Shown here piece by piece: positions 25,836 through 35,145 of a stretch of DNA of 42,607 nucleotides (positions are counted from its first letter, which is position 1; each line of letters begins with the position of its first letter). The translations under genes were made by a program, and so were the position numbers. Origin of the DNA: Gemmataceae bacterium (GTDB lineage Bacteria; Planctomycetota; Planctomycetia; Gemmatales; Gemmataceae); the NCBI GenBank assembly GCA_026419115.1, contig JAOAAA010000001.1:1-42607 (forward strand), in the 5' to 3' direction. Under the pieces are notes generated by a model. That model was not told where the DNA came from. It saw only the letters and a program-made list of their open reading frames with translations, and searched no databases.

Positions 25836-27734
25836 TCAGATTCCAAAAACATCATCTAAATCGGGGTTATGTCGTAAATCCGTTGGGGGGGGGGCGACCG
25901 GCTCTTCGAGAGGGACCCCGTAGGGGGCCATCAATTTTTCGGCCGCCTCGCGTACCGAACGACGGGTTTCTTCTGCTAGTTCGATAAATTTCTTTCCCAT
26001 CGATTCGACTTTCTTCGGATCGTTTCTTTCCCAGAGCAGATTGAATTTTCGACGAATCAATTCGGGAGAAAGTTCGGCCTCGTTGGGAATCTCCAGAATT
26101 TCACGATAATTCGGAGGTTCAACGGGATGAGGGGGGGGGGCCTTCATCTCAGAATGGAGCGATTGTCCTGAAGTCAACGAAGAATTCCCCCGAGGCGACG
26201 CCTCGGTCCCAGAAGGAGCCAGCGGGGCAACGACCGAAGTTCCACGAGATGCGCTGCCACTTTTGGCAGCCAAAGCCAGACCGCTCGCCGGTTCCGGAGT
26301 GAGCAATAAAGGTTCTGCTGCTGGTTTGATCGACGAACTCGAATTCGGGGCGATTTCAAAGGCCGCGAGGTAGCGTTGCAAGGCGGCCACCTCTTTGGCA
26401 TTAGGGGTTCCGGTGGCCGCTGCAATCCGTTGCGCCCATTGATATAATCGTTCCAGAAACGGGCGTTCAAAAGTTTGTTTCAATTTGGGCAGAAGCCAGA
26501 ATTCATCCTGATTTTCTTTCTCAATTTGTTCCAACGCAGGGTCAATATGTTTTCGGAGCGTTTCATTCAGCCCGTATTCCTCTGCCAAGAATGCTCGCAC
26601 AACTTTTCGTTCATCCTTGGCTAAACGCCCATCGGACTTACCGACCAGAATTCCAAACCGAGCAACTAAATACATCTGATCCAACAAAGTTGTTTCGGAG
26701 ATAGAAACATTTTTATCGGCCTTCGATTCTGATTGGGAAGTTGTGTTCGTGGCATTAGATGCAGAGGAACTCGAAACAGTCTGGACGGCATTCGATTCCG
26801 AACCCGAAACATTCTGGACGGCATTTGATTGATTGGTTTGATTGGTAAGCGGGGCCTTCACGGAATTTTCGTGCGAGGGGGGGGGCGGAGCAATCGATTG
26901 AATCGTAGGGGAAGATACCCCGACTGGGGGAGGCACTGGTGAGGGAGAGGGGGGGGGCGGTGAGATAGGGATCGAAACGGCAGGAACCGAATCGACCTGT
27001 TTGGGCTTAGGTCGTTCGGGGCGTTTCACAGGGGGGATTGGCGGTACTTCCGGAAGCGGAGATTGGGCTAATTCCGGTGGGATGCGTGGCATCCGTCGCA
27101 GGATGTAATTTTCAAAGGTAATTTTCTTGACCGATTCCGCTAGGTTTTTATATTTTTCTAGCGTCTGCTCCATTGCCTGTAGTTCCAATCGACGTTGTTC
27201 GACATCTGCTTGATAGACGGCTTGGGTATAGGTCTGAAATTCGACAAAATCGCGGTATTCGGGGCATTGACCTGCGTCGAACTCGGCCTTTTTCGCTCGA
27301 ACAAAATCAAATACTGCCGAGACAATATCAAGCGATTTGCTACTACCAATTCCGCTAATGTTCTGGAGCTGAAATTCGATTCCACGAGCATTCAATTGAT
27401 TCATACGGGCATAACCCGAGGCTTGGAGTAACTCCACCGTTTTGGGACCAATCCCCTGATAGCGAATCAGTTCGTCCACTTTAAACCGAGACAGGTACCT
27501 ATCAAATGCGTTTTCTCGTTCTCGTTGAATGAGAGCGTCAACGGGCGGGATGGGGATTTGTAGTTTTGCGTAGGAGTTTTGTAGTTCTTGATAACGAGCC
27601 AAAATGCGATTTCGCCAGCTCAGTTCAAAACTTTTATGGAATCGATTCCGGTAGTAAAAATAGGCAATGATAACAGCCAATATCGCTAGGTGCAAAAGGA
27701 TAATAAGTAGAGAAGCGAGTGCATGAAAATTCAC
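25836..27734 (-). CDS. Membrane-anchored HhH/TerB-domain protein
   Basis: A 632-residue protein if read from GTG 27734, which has GGAG 9 nt upstream; an earlier GTG at 27749 would add five residues and contains that site. The order is: one membrane helix (about 5-27), a tandem helix-hairpin-helix unit (GIGPKT at 94-99 and GIGSSK at 128-133), a coiled coil (about 170-215), a Pro/Ser/Asn-rich linker (about 235-340), a TerB-like acidic helical domain (about 345-445, with DGRLAKDERKVVRAF), a second linker, and a conserved C-terminal helical domain (about 535-600) that looks J-domain-like. TerB domains occur in tellurite/stress (Ter) systems. HhH plus coiled coil resembles the C-terminus of the Ter-linked kinase family COG4248. 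It likely holds the BrxL-like partner at the membrane. Confidence 0.75.
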   Translation of the reverse strand: MNFHALASLLIILLHLAILAVIIAYFYYRNRFHKSFELSWRNRILARYQELQNSYAKLQIPIPPVDALIQRERENAFDRYLSRFKVDELIRYQGIGPKTVELLQASGYARMNQLNARGIEFQLQNISGIGSSKSLDIVSAVFDFVRAKKAEFDAGQCPEYRDFVEFQTYTQAVYQADVEQRRLELQAMEQTLEKYKNLAESVKKITFENYILRRMPRIPPELAQSPLPEVPPIPPVKRPERPKPKQVDSVPAVSIPISPPPPSPSPVPPPVGVSSPTIQSIAPPPPSHENSVKAPLTNQTNQSNAVQNVSGSESNAVQTVSSSSASNATNTTSQSESKADKNVSISETTLLDQMYLVARFGILVGKSDGRLAKDERKVVRAFLAEEYGLNETLRKHIDPALEQIEKENQDEFWLLPKLKQTFERPFLERLYQWAQRIAAATGTPNAKEVAALQRYLAAFEIAPNSSSSIKPAAEPLLLTPEPASGLALAAKSGSASRGTSVVAPLAPSGTEASPRGNSSLTSGQSLHSEMKAPPPHPVEPPNYREILEIPNEAELSPELIRRKFNLLWERNDPKKVESMGKKFIELAEETRRSVREAAEKLMAPYGVPLEEPVAPPPTDLRHNPDLDDVFGI

Positions 27735-27900
27735 TGGGCCTGACTCCACAAAGATGGCTGTAATGTTATCGACTTAGGGTTATTCGTAACTTGTTTTTAT
27801 CATCTTATGCAATGTAGGTTGGGATTTGTGAAAAATTTCAACCAAAATGCCCCTAAAATCAGGATCAATCCGAATCGATCCCAGATCGGGAATTTTTTTC

Positions 27901-27929
27901 TTTACATCGGGACTGCAAAAGATTAAAAT
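27901..27929 (+). promoter_or_regulatory. Sigma70-type promoter for the DUF1549/DUF1553-DUF1501 operon
   Basis: TTTACA (27901-27906) and TAAAAT (27924-27929) are spaced by 17 bp, each matching the consensus at 5 of 6. It predicts a leader of about 30 nt before the ATG at 27966. This is the best promoter match I found in the window. Confidence 0.5.
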
Positions 27930-27965
27930 CACTTCTATCCTCTAAACCCTCTTCCGAGTCGATCC

Positions 27966-30095
27966 ATGCACAGGCTGGGTCTACTGATCTGTTTGTCTTT
28001 CCTTCCCTTCACGGTTTTTGCCAGTGAATTACCCAAAGATTGGGCCTATCGATCGTTTTCGCGACCCGAGATTCCCCAGATCGAAGGCAACTCTCATCCG
28101 ATCGATGCTTTTATTCAGGCTCGATTGAACGAGAAGAAATTGCAGCGGCGGCCGAAACTCGACAAGGCCCTGTTATTGCGCCGACTGAGTTTGGACCTGA
28201 CGGGTCTTCCCCCTACGCCGGAACAACTCAAGGAATTTTTGAACGATCCCTCACCGAGGGCGATCGAAAAACAAATTGATCGACTCCTTGCCTCTCCTCA
28301 TTATGGAGAAAGGCTGGCCTTGATGTGGCTCGATGCGGTCCGCTATGCGGAAAGCGATGGTTTCAAAGCCGATGACTATCGTCCCTATGCGTGGCGATAC
28401 CGAGATTACGTCATTCAAAGTTTTAATTCCGATAAGCCTTTCAATCGATTCGTTCAAGAACAAATCGCAGGGGATGAATTGTTCCCCAACGATAACGAAG
28501 CCCTGATTGCAACCGGTTTTCTGCGGATGTATCCCGATGAATATAATGCCGTCAATCTGGAGCAACGTCGTCAAGAAATTCTGAACGATATTACCGATAC
28601 CACAGGACAAGTGTTTTTGGGGTTGACCCTTGGTTGTGCCAAATGCCACGACCATAAAACCGACCCGATTTATCAGGAAGATTATTATCGTTTGCAAGCG
28701 TTCTTTGCTGGTTGGAAGCCAAGCGACGAGTACCTCGTAAACGATAAAACCGCAGAGCAGCTCAAGGCCCTTCAGGAATGGGAAGTGAAAACGGCGGAGA
28801 TTCGTAAGGAAATCGCTGAGTTTGAGAAACCCTATCGAGAAAAGTTCACCGCCAAGCGTCGTTCTCGTTTTCCCGAAGAGTATGCCAAACTGCTCGATAT
28901 GCCGGAATCCGAGAAGACCCCGCTGCAAAAGCAAATCTGCGCCATGATCGAAAAGCAGGTTTATGCGGATGAAAATGGCATGTTCAACGGGATGAAACCA
29001 GAAGAAAAACAGAAGCACGAAGCGCTCAAAAAACGGTTGGCAGAATTCGGTCCCAAACCGGCCGAACCCCCGCGAGTGATGGCCATGCGCGATATTGGCC
29101 CCGAAGCTCCGCCGACTTTCCGTCTCAAACGGGGCAATTGGCGATTCCCGAAAGAAGAGCTTCAGCCTGCGTATCTTTCGATCATCGATGATAAGAAGGT
29201 GAGCATCACGCCAAGCCCCCAAGGCCTTGGGCGACGGGCGCAGTTGGCTCAATGGTTGACCCAACCGCATCATCCGCTCACCTCGCGCGTGGCAGTGAAT
29301 CGGCTGTGGCAGCATTTCTTTGGGCGGGGCATTGTTCCCACCTCCGATGATTTTGGCACCACCGGAGAACGTCCCACTCATCCCGAGTTGTTGAACTGGT
29401 TGGCAGTGGAATTGGTCAAACCCAGCACCGATAAGCAAGCCCAACCTTGGAGCCTCAAGCACATTGTTCGCTTAATCGTCACCTCGGAAACGTATCAACA
29501 AGATTCGTTCAACCATCCCGAGGGAGAAAAACAAGACCCCGACAATCTTCTATTTTGGCGACAGAATCGCAAACGGATGGAAGGGGAAACGCTTCGCGAT
29601 GCGATTTTAGCTGTGTCAGGAACCTTGAACCTGAAAGCCGGCGGGCCGAGCGTCTACCCCGAACTCCCTCCAGAAATGAAAGGGACGAAATGGCCCCTTT
29701 CCCCAGAAGCCGAGCGGGACCGACGCAGCATTTACGTTGCTGTTCGCCGGAACACGCGTTACCCCTTGTTCGCAGCGTTCGATTCTCCAGAACGGACCGA
29801 GGCCTGCAATCGACGTTACGAAACCACGACGGCTCCGCAAGCTCTGATGCTATTGAACGATCAAATGATTCTTCAAAAAGCCTCCTTGCTCGGAGAACGG
29901 ATTCGCAAACAAGCAGCGAATGATTCGGAAATGATCGAGAAACTCTTTGTCACCACGCTCAGTCGTCTGCCTACCAGTCGGGAAAAACAACTGATCCTCA
30001 ACTTTGTCAACAAGGATACTCGCGATTCGGCAACCGTCTGGCGTGAAGTCAGTCATGCCCTGTTGAATACAAACGAATTTATTTTTATTGATTGA
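27966..30095 (+). CDS. DUF1549/DUF1553 (PSCyt2/PSD1) planctomycete exported protein
   Basis: A 709-residue protein with a signal peptide ([19 protein letters not shown]). The DUF1549 domain (PSCyt2, about 40-240) carries CAKCHDHK, a CxxCH-type motif. A charged, helical middle (about 255-365) precedes DUF1553 (PSD1, about 405-680), with [19 protein letters not shown] and [27 protein letters not shown] typical of the family. Many family members also carry an N-terminal PSCyt1 domain; this one does not. The family is strongly expanded in planctomycetes and is thought to act outside the cytoplasm, but its activity is unknown. Its stop overlaps the ATG of the DUF1501 gene by one base (TGATG), so the two are translationally coupled, as is usual for this pair. 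A 403-codon antisense frame inside it is a shadow. Confidence 0.93.
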   Translation: MHRLGLLICLSFLPFTVFASELPKDWAYRSFSRPEIPQIEGNSHPIDAFIQARLNEKKLQRRPKLDKALLLRRLSLDLTGLPPTPEQLKEFLNDPSPRAIEKQIDRLLASPHYGERLALMWLDAVRYAESDGFKADDYRPYAWRYRDYVIQSFNSDKPFNRFVQEQIAGDELFPNDNEALIATGFLRMYPDEYNAVNLEQRRQEILNDITDTTGQVFLGLTLGCAKCHDHKTDPIYQEDYYRLQAFFAGWKPSDEYLVNDKTAEQLKALQEWEVKTAEIRKEIAEFEKPYREKFTAKRRSRFPEEYAKLLDMPESEKTPLQKQICAMIEKQVYADENGMFNGMKPEEKQKHEALKKRLAEFGPKPAEPPRVMAMRDIGPEAPPTFRLKRGNWRFPKEELQPAYLSIIDDKKVSITPSPQGLGRRAQLAQWLTQPHHPLTSRVAVNRLWQHFFGRGIVPTSDDFGTTGERPTHPELLNWLAVELVKPSTDKQAQPWSLKHIVRLIVTSETYQQDSFNHPEGEKQDPDNLLFWRQNRKRMEGETLRDAILAVSGTLNLKAGGPSVYPELPPEMKGTKWPLSPEAERDRRSIYVAVRRNTRYPLFAAFDSPERTEACNRRYETTTAPQALMLLNDQMILQKASLLGERIRKQAANDSEMIEKLFVTTLSRLPTSREKQLILNFVNKDTRDSATVWREVSHALLNTNEFIFID

Positions 30096-31528
30096 TGGCG
30101 CAACCTATGTACTCGGCCAATCTGCACATGAATCGTCGGGAACTTTTGAATCGAATCGGTCTGGGATTCGGTTCCCTCGTTTGGGCGACCCTTTTGAGTG
30201 AGGAACTCGCGGCAAAGGAATCGGCAAGCACTCAGCCGTTCGCTCCGAAAAAATCTCACTTCCCTGCCAAAGCCAAACGGGTCATCTTCCTCTTCATGGA
30301 AGGGGGGCCTAGCCATATCGATTTGTTCGATCCCAAACCCGAATTGGTTAAAATGCATGGTAAGCCCCTGCCGGCCTCGTTCGGGAAAGTGATTACCCCT
30401 ATGGGGACGGGGGGCAACAACCTGTTGGCTAGTCGGCGTAAGTTTGGTCGATTCGGTCAATCGGGATTGGATTTTTCCGATTGGCTTCCTCACATGGCTC
30501 GTACTGCCGACCATTGGTGCCAACTCCGTGCTTGTTATGCCGACGGGTTGAATCATGTGGGTTCGGTTTTGCAGATGAATACCGGCTCGATCTTAGCGGG
30601 CAAACCAAGCCTTGGTTCGTGGGCTTTGTATGGCTTGGGGACGGAAAATCAGAATCTACCGGGGTTTGTCGTGCTGACCGATGGGGGCGAAGTAACGGGG
30701 GGGGCCAGAAATTGGGGGACCGGCTATATGCCCGCCACCTATCAAGGAACCCTATTTCGCTCGGATGATCCACCGATCTTGCATCTGAAAAACCCCAAGG
30801 GGATTAACTCGATCGATCAACGTGATAAACTCAAACTGATTCAAGAACTCAACGACTTACACGGAGAAAACCGTGCCGAGGATACACGGCTGAAGGCTCG
30901 CCGAGAGGCATACGAGTTAGCTTTCCGAATGCAAGCGGAAGCCCCCGAAGTGATCGACCTCTCGCAAGAACCCGAACGAATCAAAAATGCCTATGGCTTG
31001 TATCGTAAAGCGACAGCGGAATTTGGTCATCGTTGCCTTCTAGCTCGACGAATGATTGAAAGAGGGGTCCGCTTTGTGCAAATTTATTCAGGCGCCGGCA
31101 GCAGATGGGATGCTCATGGTAATATCGAAGCCAATCATACCAACATGTGTGCATCGGTCGATCAACCCACGGCCGCTTTAATCGAAGATTTACAGCAACG
31201 CGGGTTACTCGATGAGACTCTCGTCATCTGGGGGGGGGAATTTGGCCGAACCCCCATGAGCGAAGGAAAAGATGGCCGCGATCATAACCCCTATGGCTTT
31301 TCTATGCTGCTCGCGGGGGGGGGGGTTAAAGGAGGCACCATTTACGGCAAAACCGATGAATTCGGGCTTTATGGGGTCGAAAATCGCGTTCACATCCACG
31401 ATTTCCACGCGACGATTTTGCATCTGTTGGGATTCAACCACGAGAAATTAACCTATCGCCATCAAGGGCGCGAGGAACGACTCACCGATGTCGCTGGCAA
31501 AGTTGTGACCGATATTCTCAAGGGGTGA
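30095..31528 (+). CDS. DUF1501 protein with Tat-type signal
   Basis: A 477-residue protein paired with the DUF1549/DUF1553 protein. The start is ATG 30095, overlapping the upstream stop by one base. The N-terminus has a twin-Arg motif (MNRRELLNRIGLGFGSL), so export in a folded state is likely. DUF1501 belongs to the alkaline phosphatase/sulfatase-like fold; the family-typical segments FLFMEGGPSHIDLFDPKPEL (about 67-86), RFVQIYSGAGSRWDAHGN, VIWGGEFGRTPM and DFHATILHLLG are all present, with His and Asp residues that could bind metal. The substrate is unknown. Two G-runs of 9 and 11 bases lie in its 3' part (31230-31238 and 31315-31325) and encode Gly stretches. Confidence 0.93.
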   Translation: MAQPMYSANLHMNRRELLNRIGLGFGSLVWATLLSEELAAKESASTQPFAPKKSHFPAKAKRVIFLFMEGGPSHIDLFDPKPELVKMHGKPLPASFGKVITPMGTGGNNLLASRRKFGRFGQSGLDFSDWLPHMARTADHWCQLRACYADGLNHVGSVLQMNTGSILAGKPSLGSWALYGLGTENQNLPGFVVLTDGGEVTGGARNWGTGYMPATYQGTLFRSDDPPILHLKNPKGINSIDQRDKLKLIQELNDLHGENRAEDTRLKARREAYELAFRMQAEAPEVIDLSQEPERIKNAYGLYRKATAEFGHRCLLARRMIERGVRFVQIYSGAGSRWDAHGNIEANHTNMCASVDQPTAALIEDLQQRGLLDETLVIWGGEFGRTPMSEGKDGRDHNPYGFSMLLAGGGVKGGTIYGKTDEFGLYGVENRVHIHDFHATILHLLGFNHEKLTYRHQGREERLTDVAGKVVTDILKG

Positions 31529-31543
31529 CCCCTGAGCAGCACC

Positions 31544-31861
31544 ATGTCTGAAAAATGGATCGTCTACATTCTTTGTTGTGCGGATAACACTTTTTATACG
31601 GGGATTACCAACAATCTCACTCGTCGGCTCAAGCAACATAATCAGGGGATCGCTTCTCGATATACCCGAAGTCGCAAACGTCGTCCCTTAAAGATCGTTT
31701 ATCAAGAACAAGTCAGCAGCAAAGGCAACGCCCTGCGACGTGAATACGCCATCAAGAAGTTAAGTCGTACGCAAAAAGAGCAACTGATTCGCACCGGAAA
31801 AAACGACCTTCGCCACAAAAGGGGTTTTGGTGATTCGGTGTTACCGGATCGCGAAGAATAG
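31544..31861 (+). CDS. GIY-YIG nuclease-fold protein (UPF0213/YhbQ-like)
   Basis: A 105-residue protein with the GIY-YIG core at its N-terminus: WIVYILCCADNTFYTGITNN (residues 4-23) has the split VYIL...YTGIT motif, Arg27/Arg28 (LTRRLKQHN) and a Glu in the final helix region (RREYAIKKLSR). This is the small single-domain YhbQ/UPF0213 type, for which a DNA-related nuclease role is assumed but not well established. It starts 15 nt after the DUF1501 stop, so it may be read from the same transcript, although a functional link is doubtful. Confidence 0.88.
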   Translation: MSEKWIVYILCCADNTFYTGITNNLTRRLKQHNQGIASRYTRSRKRRPLKIVYQEQVSSKGNALRREYAIKKLSRTQKEQLIRTGKNDLRHKRGFGDSVLPDREE

Positions 31862-32046
31862 GCAGATCGCCAGCATGAATGACCCCCTCGGGGATGGGAC
31901 CTCAGACGATTGGACCCGCTCATCCATCTTGCCTGATGATCTGGAAGCGGGAATCGGGAAGCTGGAATCGGCGGGAATTGGGAACATGGTTTCCTAATGA
32001 GGTGAGGTTAGCTAAAATAGAGATTCACCTATCTGAGCGATTGACC

Positions 32047-33273
32047 ATGACAGACAAAACGTATCTCGAAGAGGTCGAACTTTCCGGCCACATTCTCGAT
32101 TCCTTGTTACTGCCAAAAGTTTTGGATGTGATTATGTCTCGTGGGGGGCATTATCATATTTCGAGCATGAAAATTGGCGAAAAAAGCACGGACCCTTCCG
32201 TGGCGCGAATTGAAGTTTGGGCCGAATCGCAAGAGAAACTCAACGATATTCTCGATGCGATTCACGATCACGGAGCGATACCGGTTCATGCCGCCGATTG
32301 TGTGACCGCCGTTGCCGAGGTCGCGGGCGCTTTTCCCGAAGGATTTTATTGCACCACGAATTTGAAGACCGAAGTTCGCATCGGCGGCCAATGGATTGAG
32401 GTGCAAGGGCAAGAAATGGATGTCGGCATCGTGATTGATCCGAAAGGTCCGACGGCTCGTTGTGTGCCGATGGGCGATGTGCAACAGGGCGATTGGGTCG
32501 TGATTGGTCGCAGTGGTGTTCGCGTTTTTCCCGAAGAGGCACAACGCAAATCGGAATTGTTCGAGTTCATGTCGTCGGCGGTTTCCAGCGAGAAACCCAA
32601 AGGGGCAACCGTTCGGGAAATCGCCGCTGCCATGAAACGAACCAAAGCGTCGGGCGAAAAAATCTTGGCAGTGCTGGGGCCGGCCGTCGTTCATACGGGG
32701 GGGGGGCAGTGGATCGGTTGGTTAATTCAAAATGGGTATCTCGATATTCTTTTTGCCGGCAATGCCCTAGCCACTCACGATTTGGAGCAAAACATTTATG
32801 GCACCAGTTTGGGGGTCTCTCTAGAGCGTGGTTTACCGGCGGAAGAAGGGCATGAACATCACCTGCGGACCATCAATACAATTCGTCGTTTAGGGGGGAT
32901 CGAAAAAGCGATTGCAGCGGGAAAGATCACCGGTGGGATCATGTACGAGTGCATCCAACATAAAATCCCCTTTGTGTTGGCAGGAAGTATCCGTGATGAT
33001 GGCCCCCTACCCGAAGTGATTACCGATGTCGTCCAAGCTCAAAAAGCGATGCGGGCTTTAATTCCAGGGGTGGGCTTTTGCCTGATGGTTGCGACCACTC
33101 TTCACTCGGTGGCGGTGGGGAATTTGCTCCCCGCGTGGGTGAAAGTGGCCTGTGTGGATATTAATCCGGCAACGGTGACAAAGTTGATGGATCGCGGGAC
33201 TGTGCAAACGATCGGGATTGTCAGCGATGTGGAACCCTTTTTGCGGGCATTGGTTTCGGAATTGAAAGGTTAA
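32047..33273 (+). CDS. TIGR00300-family LOR/SDH enzyme, ornithine cyclodeaminase-like
   Basis: A 408-residue protein. The ATG at 32047 (MTDKTYLEEVELSGHILDS) is chosen because the family starts here; the open frame back to 31879 has no family sequence. Residues about 8-105 form the LOR/SDH conserved N-terminal domain and the rest is the TIGR00300 domain, with a dinucleotide-type segment around VLGPAVVHTGGGQWIGWL and the conserved NALATHDLEQNIYGTSLG. Archaeal and cyanobacterial relatives make proline from ornithine, releasing ammonia; cyanobacterial ArgZ/AgrE carry the same domain behind an arginine dihydrolase domain, which is absent here. Ornithine cyclodeaminase is therefore the best guess. 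It is not obviously in an operon. Confidence 0.82.
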   Translation: MTDKTYLEEVELSGHILDSLLLPKVLDVIMSRGGHYHISSMKIGEKSTDPSVARIEVWAESQEKLNDILDAIHDHGAIPVHAADCVTAVAEVAGAFPEGFYCTTNLKTEVRIGGQWIEVQGQEMDVGIVIDPKGPTARCVPMGDVQQGDWVVIGRSGVRVFPEEAQRKSELFEFMSSAVSSEKPKGATVREIAAAMKRTKASGEKILAVLGPAVVHTGGGQWIGWLIQNGYLDILFAGNALATHDLEQNIYGTSLGVSLERGLPAEEGHEHHLRTINTIRRLGGIEKAIAAGKITGGIMYECIQHKIPFVLAGSIRDDGPLPEVITDVVQAQKAMRALIPGVGFCLMVATTLHSVAVGNLLPAWVKVACVDINPATVTKLMDRGTVQTIGIVSDVEPFLRALVSELKG

Positions 33274-33345
33274 TCGATCCCACTCGGAGGACTGGAACTC
33301 TCACGGTTCGAGAGTGATCGTATTGATTTCGGAATTGAAAGGTTA
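33254..33345 (+). repeat. Duplicated 3' end of the TIGR00300 gene
   Basis: TTTCGGAATTGAAAGGTTA occurs at 33254-33272, where it encodes the last codons and stop, and again at 33327-33345 in non-coding DNA, 73 bp downstream. Between the two copies lies a small inverted repeat (ACTCTC at 33297 and GAGAGT at 33310). Confidence 0.85.
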
Positions 33346-33493
33346 GTTGCCTCCCCCCCCGCAGCAGCGGTTCCGTCCCAAAATCACGTTAGAGCCAGTT
33401 CAAAATTGGTGTTGCAGGGGGCCAATCGCCGCTCATGCTATGTTCCGTAGACGATCCCCGAATTCTTGGCGCGACACTAACTCTGAAACCACT

Positions 33494-34954
33494 TTAGACC
33501 TTTGCAGTCCAACGCAGAATGGGTTCGCGGTCGGCTTTGACCACATCGGGGCGGCTGATCGGCAAGGTATGCGGAGCATGCTGAAGATAGGTCGCTTCTT
33601 GCGAGGCAATTTCGATCAGCGCCTCGGCAAAACGATCCAAGGTTTCTTTGCTTTCGGTTTCGGTCGGTTCCATCATGAGAGCTTCCGGAACAACCAAGGG
33701 GAAGTAGACCGTCGGGGCATGGAAACCGTAATCGAGTAAGCCCTTGCAAACATCCATGGCCGAGATTTTCTTTTCACGCCGCAGGGTTTTACAACTGGCG
33801 ACAAACTCATGCATGCAGCGATCGCCATGAGGAACGTCGTAAACCCCTTTAATGCGAGATAACAAATAGTTGGCATTCAGAACCGCGTGCTGAGAAACTT
33901 CCTTGAGACCTTTGGCCCCCAAAGTGCGAATGTAAGCCCAACCTCGGAAGAGAATCCCGACATTGCCAAAGAAACTTCGCACCCGTCCAATCGATTTGGG
34001 ATAATTGTAATCGAGGAAGAACTTGTTATCCTTCTTAGCCACAATCGGAGTGGGCAGATACGGGGCGAGAAAATCGCGAACGGTGATAGGGCCAGAGCCT
34101 GGCCCCCCCCCTCCGTGCGGACCCGTAAAGGTTTTGTGAACGTTGTAATGTTGCATATCGGCACCGAAGTCCCCAGGGCGTGTGATCCCGAGGATTGCGT
34201 TCATGTTCGCGCCATCAAGGTAAACCAGTCCGCCGGCCGCATGCACTTCTTGCGTGATCGTTTGAATTTGCTCTTCAAATAACCCCAACGTGTTGGGGTT
34301 GGTAATCATGAATACAGCCGTGGTTTCATCGAGTTTTCGGCGGAAATCGTCAAGGTCCACCAAGCCTTTGGCATTCCCTTTGACGGTCACGCTCTCGAAT
34401 CCTGCCAAGGCAGCACTAGCGGGGTTCGTGCCATGTGCGCTATCGGGGACGAGAACCTTTTTCCGCTGGGTCATCCCCTTATCGCGGAAGTAAGCCGCTG
34501 CCACATACAACGCGGTCAATTCCCCATGGGCGCCGGCTGCCGGTTGCAAAGAAATGGCCGGTAAGCCCGAAATTTCTTTCAGGAAGTTTTGCATCTCCCA
34601 AAGCACTTCGAGCATCCCTTGGCAGGTCTCTTCATCTTGTAACGGGTGCAGGCCCGCAAACGCCGGATCGGCCGACCAGCGCTCATGACGTTTCGGATTG
34701 TATTTCATCGTGCACGAACCGAGCGGATAAAAGTTCGTATCGATGCACATATTCCGAGTGGAAAGATTGTTAAAATGTCGAATTAAATCGATCTCGGCGA
34801 CTTCTGGAAGGGGGGGGGCATTCTGCGCTCGATATTTCGCAGGCAGAAGGTTATCCAAAGGAACCTCGGGTACGTCGCTTTGTGGGGGGATATGGCAACG
34901 GCGGCCCGTGCGAGACAATTCAAAAATCAATTCGGTCGATTGTGTGTTATTCAT
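33494..34954 (-). CDS. gcvPB: Glycine dehydrogenase (decarboxylating) subunit 2, GcvPB
   Basis: The P-protein of the glycine cleavage system decarboxylates glycine with PLP and passes the aminomethyl group to the H-protein lipoyl arm. In the two-subunit form, GcvPB holds the PLP lysine. This 486-residue protein has NMCIDTNFYPLGSCTMKYNP near the N-terminus, the conserved LQPAAGAHGE, and the PLP site around HYNVHKTFTGPHGGGGPG (Lys near residue 273). Length is normal for the B subunit. gcvPA, gcvT and gcvH are not next to it: upstream lies oleB in the same direction (192 bp gap) and downstream the convergent TIGR00300 gene. Start ATG 34954 (MNNTQSTELIFE) matches the family. Confidence 0.95.
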   Translation of the reverse strand: MNNTQSTELIFELSRTGRRCHIPPQSDVPEVPLDNLLPAKYRAQNAPPLPEVAEIDLIRHFNNLSTRNMCIDTNFYPLGSCTMKYNPKRHERWSADPAFAGLHPLQDEETCQGMLEVLWEMQNFLKEISGLPAISLQPAAGAHGELTALYVAAAYFRDKGMTQRKKVLVPDSAHGTNPASAALAGFESVTVKGNAKGLVDLDDFRRKLDETTAVFMITNPNTLGLFEEQIQTITQEVHAAGGLVYLDGANMNAILGITRPGDFGADMQHYNVHKTFTGPHGGGGPGSGPITVRDFLAPYLPTPIVAKKDNKFFLDYNYPKSIGRVRSFFGNVGILFRGWAYIRTLGAKGLKEVSQHAVLNANYLLSRIKGVYDVPHGDRCMHEFVASCKTLRREKKISAMDVCKGLLDYGFHAPTVYFPLVVPEALMMEPTETESKETLDRFAEALIEIASQEATYLQHAPHTLPISRPDVVKADREPILRWTAKV

Positions 34955-35145
34955 ACTCTTGTGATTATCGTTTCTTTGTTATCGTTTTTGGTTAGGCTAA
35001 TCCCCGACTACCGAAGGCCCTTTCATTTGGTACGATCTTATTCCGTTCCAAGCGATTATGATTTTGACTGATCTCACTTGAATCCGGCGAGGAATAATCC
35101 CCAGAGGAACCCGTTATTTTGGTGTTGAGTTCCTGCATAACTATC

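Noticed and set aside
28251-29462. A 403-codon open frame on the minus strand.
   Set aside because: It is antisense to the DUF1549/DUF1553 gene, whose family motifs are unmistakable; composition makes the opposite frame open by chance.
31879-32046. N-terminal extension of the TIGR00300 gene.
   Set aside because: No family sequence before the ATG at 32047, where the LOR/SDH domain begins almost at once.
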